Part shown: piece after piece, positions 14,801-26,800 of the stretch
How the letters are laid out: the number at the start of each line of letters is the position of its first letter
Numbering within the stretch: position 1 is the stretch's first letter
Source of the DNA: Mactra quadrangularis
Lineage: Eukaryota; Mollusca; Bivalvia; Venerida; Mactridae
Length of the DNA: 64,000 nucleotides
NCBI GenBank assembly: GCA_025267735.1
Contig: CM046304.1
Location: forward strand, 7,130,001 to 7,194,000
Direction: 5' to 3'
The notes under the pieces: generated by a model
The model's database searches: none
What the model was told of the DNA's origin: nothing
The model's input: only the letters and a program-made list of their open reading frames with translations
Made by a program: the position numbers and the translations under genes

Positions 14801-17800
14801 GGTAACTTTTTAGATATAACATGTATAGGCAATTCATGACCAGTGGCGCTTTTCACAAAAATCTTACGATAAAAATGATTTTAAGTCAAAAGCAGGAAAC
14901 ATTCATAAAAGGGTTATTTTTGGCCAATCCATTTTGCAGTAATCAAAATGGTTGTGTCATAGTAAAGCAATGGACTGCGAGGTTAGTGGTTGCATGGGTG
15001 GCCACATACAGTGCTCAATATACTCTTTGATACAAAAACGAAAGAACATTGACTCAAAAAGCAGGCATTAAACCACTAAGCTATTCGTCTGTTCCACCCA
15101 AATTAAAACCATGCTGTAGGAATATCATGATTTTTAGACAGACGGCATAATTCACAGTGAAATTATTCATGTTTTTCGACAGCTGAATAAAAAGTATGTA
15201 GCACTTTTAATGAATCATCTGTTAGTACAGTAAAGCTCACCTATTAAGGCCAGCTTTAGGTCTGATATGATTTATTCTTAATTGTGTATCAGTCTTAATA
15301 GTGAAACATGGGTTGTTACAGGTTGATCAGCATGATTCTAAATAGGTTTTCCATTGTTTTAACAATGTACTTTACTCCACACCTTGATGTTCTGTACAAT
15401 TTGTATCTTAATACATGTATATAATATAATACTTGTTTCAGTTTGCACAATCACCCCTGGATGAGGCAGAAGGAGCTATTAAGTCATTCCTGAAAACATT
15501 TGGGGTAAATATTTTAGTAACAAAATTACTTTTAATTTGTCCTAACATTTTTCCTTGTAGTATTTTTTTTTCAAACTTTAGTTTTGGACCAATTTTGATG
15601 GTCTTTATAGTAGAACTTTCTGTACTAGAATTTTTTGCATATCACAGGTTTAGGGGAAACGGTAGTAACTCAATATAAAAAAAGAGTGAGTTAGGACCAT
15701 TTTGCACCAAACCTGCAATATGACAGTTCATGATTGTTTTATAATACAGAAAAGAATATAAACAGAACATATATACAAAAACAATTTCTAGTGATAAACA
15801 ATAAATAAATGCAATAAAGAAATAGTGACCTATACAAGCACACCATGGACACATCACCATTAAGAAACACAAAATACCATACTTACAATGACATGGGTTT
15901 AATATAGTATATTTTATTGTTTTATTTATTATTACCATTTCAGTCTGGTATTATCCATGCAATCAATTATTGTCATTATAACCAGTTTTGTCGTCTATGT
16001 AAGAAAGGTTGGATTAATGTTCACACAAAAATAAAGGTAAGTTTTCATTTGTGATGTCATTAATACTGCACCATAATTAATTTCACATTAGTGATGTCGT
16101 AAATACGGTACTTTAAATTATGTCACATTTGTGATGTCATTATTTTAGTACCATACTTTATGTCACATTTTGATGTCATTATTTCAGTTCAATACTTTAT
16201 GTCACATTTGTGATGTCATTATTTCAGTTCCATACTTTATGTCATACATGTATTTGAGATGTCATTATTTCAGTACCATACTTTATGTCACATTTGTGAT
16301 GTCATTATTTCAGTACCATACTTTATGTCACATTTGTGATGTCATTATTTCAGTACCATACTTTATGTCACATTTGTGATGTCATTATCTCAGTACCATA
16401 CTTTATGTCACATTTGTGATGTCATTATTACCTTTGATCATATTTTTTCTCCTATATTTTTATCAGGAAGACAAAAGTTTATTAGAATGGACAAATATGA
16501 TAGCAGAAGGTGAAATGAAGTCAGTCAATAAAACTGATATGAAGAAAGAAATAGATATGGGTAAAAATGCTTTCAGAGTACTCACATCATATCAACCAAC
16601 CAGTGTAAGTTATAATATGTCTTATTTTAATAACCTTTCTCATTATCTTAGTCAACTCAATTAAGTAGTGTTTCTATGAGTATGTGTTATGATTCAGGTA
16701 TTGTGGGTTTTATACATAATTTGTGTGGTGCTATCAGCCCTAACAAATATATCCAGACAGTAATTTCAGACTCTATCCATTCAGACGGAATTTACAAGTA
16801 GTTCCACCAGTATATGACTGCCAATACAAACAGATTGTCTGCTTTGACAGACTCAGTTTAATTCCTTATAGACATCTGATAACTGAACTATTTTCTGTGT
16901 GCAATCAAAATTCCCCTAGGTGTGATGAGTTGTGGGTCTAAGTATAGATATGTTTACATTGTCTATGTATAGAATGGTTTCAATGATTTGTCTATATTAG
17001 GTTGGGTTTTAATATCAGCATTTTTGGACAGTAATCACCATCTGCTGCTACCTCTACCATAACTTCTAATTTAACTAATGCCAAGTGTTAAAGATTTGAA
17101 AATAGGAGTAAGCAAATTTATGTACCAAATGTGGGGTGTCAATCGGCAATCTCTTGCTTGAAAGTCAAATGCACTACAAACTCAGATAACCAAGCTGATG
17201 AATATAAGACACACACGATTTAACATATATAACATGTATATGCACAGCCCAACAACATATATAGTACAAATATTATTGTGTTATACTGCTAACCTCAAAG
17301 TTCAACCACAACATTATGGGAGCAGTGGTTTAGTGGAACCTTGCTAAGAAATCAAGAGGTACCACTGGTACAATCCCAACAATTAACACTGCTTATTTCC
17401 TTGAGCAAAACATTTATTTACAGTTGTTCTACTCTACCAATGTGTAAAAGGATACTGTGAGGTTAACCTGCAGGTGATTTTAATGATCAGGGATAACAAA
17501 CATTGTAAATTCAGCTGAACATGTATATAGAGGCAGACTTTAAACTGTATTTAAACATTAACTGTTTCATTTTAGGAATTGATACATGCTGTATTATGTG
17601 AAGATGTAGAACTAGTAAGACAAGTTTTAAATGTTCATAAAGATGTATCTGTTAATGTGAGATTTAGGGTAAGTTGAAATATTGTCTCCTATTTTATAAT
17701 ATAATATTTTATATAACACAACAGAACATTACAGTAAAGTTCCACTACAAGGATCATCAAAATCACTGGTCTTAATATAGATGTGATCTTTTTCTCAAAT

Positions 17801-20800
17801 TAAGCATTTGGGACTTAAAAATTATCAAAAATTACAATAATTTTGAAAATCAAGGCGGTCTTGATAGCGGAACTTTACTGTACTTTTATTTTTCATGAAA
17901 ATAAACTCATTTCAATTTTGGTTATTAATTCATGTTAAAGGTGATCTCTGTCTTCCATTTCAGACTAAACATGGCCAGTTCATTCCGTCCTCTGAGCAAA
18001 GGCCAACTTTCTCTTTTCCCTTGGCCGAGCATTGTTCACAGGTTGAACTGTACTCATAAAAGTAACAAATACTTTTCATTTTACCAGACAGTTTAATTGT
18101 TTTTTCCACAGGTAAATATCAATGACCTCATTTTTTTCCAGCTGTGAAGGTACTGATCTCCTTTCAAACCTTTAACCCCTTGTGTGACCATTTTGGCAGG
18201 TGGTGTGTGTGGGGGGAGTGGTAAATGTAAAAGCATGTTGTTGTCTATTTATGGTTGAAAGACATGTCTTGATTTTCATTTTTTTATTTCAGGACAATCG
18301 TATTGGTAAAACATTATTAAGTTATGCAATAGAAGCTAATAATTATGGATTAGTAGAATTATTGATAAAGGCTGGAGCTAATGTAGCAGGGATTAGAGTT
18401 AGAGAAAATGAACAGGTGTGTATATGTTACCCTTCAATAAACCATGGTCAAAACTGGGAGTTCAACCCATGACCTCTTGAGTCGTTAGTGGACACACTAC
18501 CACTTCACCATAAAATCTAGCTTGTAGTTGAAAGCAAGGGAGTACAAGTGATGTATTCAACCTCTGTTACATATAAGTTAAGTGTAATAATGGACATGTT
18601 GGTGCATGAGTGAATGTGAGTGTCTTCTTAGTTCTCTCTTTTCTATGTTGTATCACAGTGTAACAGTGTACTGTATATTTGTACATTTAGTCTGAAATCT
18701 AATCTTTTAAAATAATCTGTCTGATCAATATGAGATTAATAGATTACATTAGTAATCAAAGCACTAACAGCGCTGTTAGACATAGGGTTTAGATGGTGTA
18801 CATCAACATGGATTCCTCCTTTACTTTCAAGGGATTCCTCCAAGTGAATACAAAAATTTTAGATACAGATATGCAATCACAAATTGCTATGAACAATTCA
18901 TGAAAAAAAATTGTGTTTTAACAGGGCAATGTATGGGACCCTGAAGGAATCCCTGTTTAAGCATTGATGGGATTCCTCAAAAGTTTTTGGGATCCTTAGA
19001 ACCCCTGGATACTGTTGATGTTAAACCCTGAAAGAAGGGCTATTTATGAATGATCACATTTAATTGTTGAATAAATGTTAGACATTCTTTGGTTTTTTAG
19101 CTCGACTTTTCGAAGAAAATGAGAGCTATTGCTATCACTTTGGCGTCGGCGTCGGCATTGGCGTTGGCGTTGGTTTTCAGGTTAAAGTTTTTTGAAACAC
19201 TGATAACTTCAACACTATCCAAGTTATTTTATTGAAAGTTGGTATACTTATTAAGTGGGACTATATTAACCATTCTGTGAAAGGGGATAACTCTGGATGA
19301 ATTATTTTATGAGTTATTGCCCTTTTATAATTAAATAATTGCAAAATATGAGGTTAAAGTTTTTCCTATGTAGAATATCTTCAATACTGATCAATTCATT
19401 TGACTTAAAGTTTGTATACTAATTTGTCAGTACAATATCTACACGACTGTGAAGGCATGTAACTGTGGATGAATTATTTTTGGAGTAATTGCCCTTTTAT
19501 ACTTAAGAAAAATGCAAAATATAATGTTAAAATCATTTCTATATGTAATATCTTTAATACTAATCAAGATATTTGACTTTAAGTTTGTATACTTAGTTAT
19601 GGGTACTATATCTACACAACTATAAAGGGACGTTACTTTGGATGAATTATTGTTGGAGTTATGCCCCTTTATACTTAAACATTTAAGATTAAAATTTGTT
19701 CTCATGGGATATATTTAGAACTTATAAATATATTTGAATGAAAGTTGGAATGCTTATTCGTCAGTTCTTCATCTATCGGACTTTAAAGGGACATAACTCT
19801 AGATGAATTACTTCAGAGTTATTCCCCTTTATACTTTGATATTTAAGGGTTATGTTTGCTCAAATTTAATATATTTTGTTTGATAGAAAGTTAGTATACT
19901 TTTTCATCAGTACTACATCTAGTTGAATACAATGGGACGTAATAATTGATGAATTATTGTTGGAGTTGTGACCCTTTTCAACTTTTTAATTCGGGAGAAA
20001 GTATTATGAAGTGAAATATTTTCAATACTTAAGAAGATATTTAAATGGCAATTAGTATGCTTATTCATCAGTACTACATCTACGCGACTACAAATGGACA
20101 TAACTCATGATGTTATTTTTTGAAGTTATGCCCCTTACTTTAATTTTGAATTTTGTTCAAATTGAAATACAATGTATTTATAGTTCTTCATATAGATATT
20201 TAAATGAAAGTAGGTATGCTTATTCGTTGATACTATGTCTACTTTACTCTGAAGGGGCGTTACTATGGATGATATTCTAGGAGTAATGCCCCTTTTATAT
20301 TTTACAAATATGAATTGGTAATTATTGTTTGACTGAATTATATACTTTCAAAAATTATGTCCTGTCTTGAAATTACTTTTGTTTAAAGATAAGCCTTGCC
20401 ATGAACAAAACACCCGAAAAGTCGAGCGCGCTGTCCTTGGACTGCTCTTGTTGTATATTGCCATCTCACTGATGACTCTTACAATATGGTATTACCATGA
20501 TACTCCTGTATTTCAGACTGATGTAACAGTACCATTATATCAGAAAGCATTACGTAGAGATCTAGATATTAATATTGTTAAATTATTACAAACAGTACTC
20601 ACAGATAGTAGAGAACATGAAGAGAAAGATTGTGTAAGTAGTCCAAGATATTTTGTTGAAAGTTGATATACAATGAGACTATATCAACACTTACAAAATC
20701 CAAACATTTGAGGTTAAAGTTTTGCCTAAATGAAATACCTTTAATACTAATGAAGATATTTGACCTTAATTTTGTATACTTGTTTGTCGATACTACATCT

Positions 20801-23800
20801 TAACAACTCTAAAGGGATGTAACTATGGATGAAAAATGTTTGGAGTTATGCCCCTTTATACATAACATTTAAGGTTATAATTTGTTCAAGTTAGGATATT
20901 GTTAGTTCTTAAAAGATATTTAAATGAAATTTGGTATGTTTATTCATCAGTACTCCATCTATATATGACATTATAGGGATGTAACTATGGATGAATTATC
21001 TTTGGAGTAATGCCCTTTTATACTTAAATATTTAGTGTTAAAATTTGTACTGACTGCTGTTCTTGGAATGCTCTTGTCATTATTTAATTTGATAAAATAT
21101 TCTACACATATAGCATGTTTGTTTACATGGAGTGTATGTATTTAAGTGTGTTTGTCTGGATGTTTGGCCTTTTCTAATATCTATATATGAATAAATTTTT
21201 TCTTATATATTATCAATTATAGATTTTTACAATTTAAACAAGTATTTTATTTTATTTCAGAATGGTAATACACCATTATTAAGAACTATAGAAATGGGTA
21301 TGGATACTAAAACTATACATTGGTTAATACAGATCAGGGGAGGCTACTCTTTAATGGATAGAAATATACATGGATTAACTGCTAGAGAACTTGCACAGAG
21401 TAAATCTAGAGAAAATGTGGTCAAGATGATTGATAGAGTAAGTTTAATAAATATAAAGTTATGGCTTCTAAAATGTAAATACTAGATTCTTATTGCCACC
21501 TGACCCCTCGAAAAGCTCAACCACATTTAGATTCTTACTGACATCTGACCCCTCCCAAAGCCCCACCAGATTAATTTTTATGCTATTGCGTTAAGTACTG
21601 TCAGCAAGATAACTCAGACAAACATGAATGGGAATAAATTTGCTTAGATATAGTTCAATAAGTAAAAAGTCTGTTCAATTGACCCTTTTACCAATCTGTA
21701 ACCAAAACAAATCAGACAAATGTTGTATGATGCTAGAACTTGTGATACATTTGGAAAGATAACAAAACATTTTTACATCAGAGATGTGGAATTCTATTGC
21801 CTAAGTTGTCCCACTCATACACAAATGTGTAACAAAGTTAATACTTAAAAATTTGAAAAAGTTAATTTAATTATTTTGAAAAACTTTATAATTATATTCT
21901 TTGATATTCAGTGTTAATATTTTAATCTATATTTTTCCCAGCCAAGCAAATTGTTTATGTTAATGATTTTGGTAGATGTTTTTCAAATATATTATCTTAT
22001 CAAGTTTAAGTAATTTTATCAACATAAATAATCAACATAATTTCCAAAAATTACATAACCCTCTGCAGCGTCATGTTAGAGGTTCAAGGAGGTTTTTCGC
22101 ATGTGCTGAAAATGCGCAGTGCACAAATCATGTCAATTAATGTTTTCATACATAGTGCAGCTCAATTTCGATGGTAATTTAGCTGAATTTTTTTTCATTT
22201 TTTGTAAAAATAGATCACGATCCGACGATTTGGAAGTGCCGAATATGCTTACTCAGTTTTCTATTTGGGATCACGAATATCCGAGTACTCGGATATTCGC
22301 AGCAGCCCTAATAAAACTGCCTTAGTTATTGTAAAATTATAAGAGTTATGATTTTTAAGTCTAAATGGCTAATTTGAGAAGAAAAACCTCCTGGTATGAA
22401 GACTATATCACTATTAAGACTATCAATTTTTTATGGTCCCAATAGTGGAACTTTATTGTACTAGAAGGTTTGATTGTAATTTCTCAAGAACTTTTTCCTA
22501 TATTGTTTAGGTATAATCAGAAAAAATCATGATTCTAAGATACATTTTGTACATATATTTGTCATATTTCAGTATATAACACAAGAGCTACATCCTATTG
22601 TACTTAGATTATTTCCTGTGGCATTTTATCCACCTGATCTACTCAACATTGTTGATGAGGTAAGGATTTCTGTTATATTCTTAATTCATCAGTGATAGTG
22701 CTTACTTAAACTTGACGTGCTGAACCCTGGAAGAAGTACTGAAATAAATTGTGCAAATATTCAGCACCCTTATAAAGACAAAATACTGTTTTTAGGATCA
22801 ATTGATTCACATTAACCGAATCTTAGATACCTATGTCTGCATTTATCTCTGAAAAAAGGAAACAAATAGTCATTCTTAGTGAATTCCAAACTATTCATTA
22901 ATTAGTTAAACAACATATGATTCAAACTACATGGATAAGTTTTAATTATATTATGATTACTTGTGATATGCATGATCTGCTTTTCTCTAATTGAATTTGT
23001 CCTACTTTTTAAGGGCACTGTGTAGCATTAGCATGATGGAAGTATTAAGGGCTGGTTCTAAAATTCATGATTTTTGTGACAAACTGATGTTCTAGCTTTT
23101 TCCAATTGAAAGCAGCTTTCATGACATTTAGAAATTGTCTATCAAACATCAAGTTCCTTAAAATATCACACTATGTATTATACCCATGATAATTGTGTTT
23201 ATACGGGGCTGTGGAATTCCTAGTTTTTTATACGCCCGTTTTGAAAAAACGGTCGTATTATGTTATGCTGTTGTCCGTCTGTCCGTCCGTCCGTCTGTCA
23301 GTCCGTCCGTCTGTCCGTGGACAATTGCTTGTCCGGATGATAACTCAAGAAAGGATGCACCTAGGTTCTTCAAATTTTATGTGTGGATAGCCCTTGGGTG
23401 GAGAAGGTTCCCTATTGATTTTGAGACCCCAGGGTCAAAGGTCAAGGTCACTGGGACTTAAAATAGGTAAAACTTGTCCGGACAATAACTGAACCACCAA
23501 TGTACCTAGGTTCACCAAATTTTATGTAAGAGTAGCCCATGTGTCAAAGATGTTCCCTATTGGTTTTGGGGCCCCTGGGTCAAAGGTCAAGGTCACAGTG
23601 GCATCATATGGGAAAAAAACTTGTCCTGACAATAACTGAACAACCAATCTACCTAGGTTCACCAAATTTTATGTGAGAGTAGCCCTTGTGTCAAGGATGT
23701 TCCCAATTGGTTTTGGGGCCCCTGGGTCAAAGGTCAAGGTCACAGGGGCATCATATTGAAAAACCTTGTCCGGATGATAACTCAACAGCGACTGTACCCA

Positions 23801-26800
23801 GGTTTACCAAATTTTATGTGAAGGTAGACCATGCGTCAAGGATGTGCCCTGTATGTTTTTGGGCCCCAGGTTCAAAGGTCAAGGTCACAGTGGCCTCATT
23901 TTGAAAAACTTTGTCCGGACAATAACTGAACCACCAATGTACCTAGGTTCACCAAATTTTATGTGAGAGTAGCCCATGTGTCAAGAATATGCCCTATTGA
24001 TTTTGGGACCCCTGGGTCAAAGGTCAAGGTCACAGGGGCATCTTATTGAAAAACATTGTCCGGGTAATAACTCAACAATGACTGTACCTAGGTTCACCAA
24101 ATTTCATGTGAGAGTAGCCCATGTGTCAATGATGTGCCTTATCAGTTTTGGGGAAACAGGATCAAGTTGAAACCTTCAACCAGAAGATATCAAATTACCA
24201 AGCAGTGACTTCAAATGTTCAATCAATATGTTAATAAAGTCAAAATGGCAAGCAATGAAAAACTTGTCCGGACAATAACTGAACCACCAATGTACCTAGG
24301 TTCACCAAATTTTATGTGAGAGTAGCCCTTTTGTCAAGGATGTTCCCAATTGGTTTAAGGGTCCCTGGGTCAAAGGTCAAGGTCACAGAGGCATCATATT
24401 GAAAAACTTTGTTCGGACAATAACTCATCAACCACTGTACCTAGGTTCACAAAATTTTATGTGAAGGTAGCCCTTGTGTCAAGGATGTTCCCTACAGGTT
24501 TTTTGGCCCCAGGCCTAAAGGTCAAGGTCACAGAGGCATCATATGAAAAACCTAGTCCAAACAATAACTGTACCACCAATGTACCTAGGTTCACCAAAAT
24601 TTATGTGAGAGTAGTCCATGTGTCAAGGTTATGCCCTATTGGTTTTGAGGCCCCTGGGTCAAAGGTCAAGGTCACAGTGGCATCATATTGAAAAACATTG
24701 TCCAGGTAATAACTCAACAATGACTGCACCTAGGTTCACCAAATTTCATGTGAGAGTAGCCCATGTGTCAAGGATGTTCTCTATTGTTTTGGGGCCCCTG
24801 GGTCTAGTTTAAACCTTCAACCAGAAGATATCAAATTACCAAGCTGTGACTTCAAATGTTCATTCAATATGTTAATAAAGTCAAAATGGCAAACAATGAA
24901 AAACTTGTCTAGACAATAACTGAACCACCAATGTACCTAGGTTGATTCAATTTTATGTGAGAGTAGCCCATGTGTCAAGAATATGCCCTTCTGGTTTTGG
25001 GACCCCTGGGTCAAAGGTCAAGGTCACAGAGGCATCATATTGAAAAACCTTGTCCGGACAATAACTCAACAACGATTGTACCTAGGTTCACCAAATTTTT
25101 TGTGAGAGTAGCCCATGAATTAAGGATATGCCCTATTGGTTTTGGGGGTCAAAGGTCAAGGTCACAGGGGCATCATATTGAAAAACATTGTCCGGGTAAT
25201 AACTCAACAATGACTGCACCTAGGTTCACCAAATTTCTTGTGAGAGTAGCCCATGTGTCAAGGATGTTCCCTATAGGTTTTTGGGCCCCTGGGTCAAGTT
25301 TAATCCATCATTCAGAAGATATCAAATTACCAAGCAGTGACTTCAAATGTTCATTCAATATGTTAATAAAGTCAAAATGGCAAACAATGGAAATAATTGC
25401 TATATTTAATAAGTAACATGAATTTAGTTCACCAAATTTTATGTGAGGGTAGCCCATGTGTTAAGGATGTTCCCTATTGGTTTTGGGTCAAAACTAGGTC
25501 AAAGGTCAAGGTCACAGAGGCATCATATGGAAAAACCTTGTCCGGACAATAACTCAACAACGATTGTACCTAGGTTCACCAAATTTTATGCGAGAGTAGC
25601 CCATGTATTAAGGATATGCCCTATTGGTTTTGGGGCCCCAGGGTCAAAGGTCAAGGTCACAGGGGCATCATATTGAAAAACATTGTGCCGGTGATAACTC
25701 AACCATAGCTGTACCTAGGTTCTCAAAATCTTTGCTTTGGATAGCCCTCCAGTTAAGGGTGGGACCCGGGGTCATTGGTCAAGGTCACAGGGACTTCATA
25801 TGAGATAGAACACAGCATGGACTGCACACGGGCGTATAATGCCCTGCCCAGCGGAGCTCTTGTTCCACTTGTCCTTGTACAAGTGACATCTTAAAATATA
25901 TTTGTCTAGGGTCAAAATGCACTTGTCCAGAAGTTCAACAGGCATAGGAATTCCACATCCCTGATATATTTGTTAAATATTGTGTAGTGATTTATTGCAT
26001 GGAAACCATATTGTATCAGTAGCTGTTATTTTATGTTAATAATCATTTGGTGTAGTTTTTTAGTATACATTTTAGCTGGTGTTGCCTTTAACTCTAGAGC
26101 TGGCTTTTGTCTCACCCTCATTAATGAAATATGATCCAAATTTTTTATTTGGGCTTTTATTTGGGGCAATGCTTACAATAGTCGCGTAGCTAAATGGTTT
26201 AACGTTAGACTATGTATAGAAATAAGAAAATGGTTGCATGTAGGGTAAAATAAAAAGGGTTTTAAGTTTAACTGTGTAGCAAAACTGTGATGGTTTTGCT
26301 TTGCACCTTCTATATACTGTATTATAATGAATGAGAGAGTATCATCCAGCTAGCAACCTGTGTAAGCCATAGCCTAAATTCAAAAGCTAAACCTTAAAAC
26401 ATTTTATGTACATCATTTTTAAGATGCAAAGTCTAGAGTTATTAACAGGACTACATCAGTTGTTTTGCCAATGCCAGAAGTATCTCAAGCTTTGTTCATG
26501 CAACTAATTTTTTTCAATTAATTTTGTCATAAGTATTAAAGGGAGCAAACTAATTTGATGTTAACAGAACCAGTCTAGTTACATCCCTTTGAACATCTTA
26601 TTTTTGTCATAATTATGAAAGGAAAACAACTTATTTGATGTTATAGTATCAGTCTAATTATCTCCCTTTGCATATATTATTTTAAATCTTCTTCATTTTC
26701 TTGTTTGAATCCAGTTTCCTTATTTAAAAATTGTCTTACAGGACAAGAATGACAGTGAGGTAAACCTATTATCTGAAAGTTTTACATAACACAGAAAATA

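Noticed and set aside
16170..16379. Repetitive open frame
   Set aside because: It is the 40-bp intronic minisatellite read through.
23686..25676. Chain of plus-strand open frames with a GQRSRSQGHHIEK-like motif (also 38288-40656)
   Set aside because: They are translations of the 145-bp tandem unit in changing frames, stopped and restarted by indels; not a protein family.
23227..25865. CRISPR-like array
   Set aside because: Repeats are about 145 bp, adjacent and diverged, with no spacer-repeat alternation; the setting is eukaryotic.
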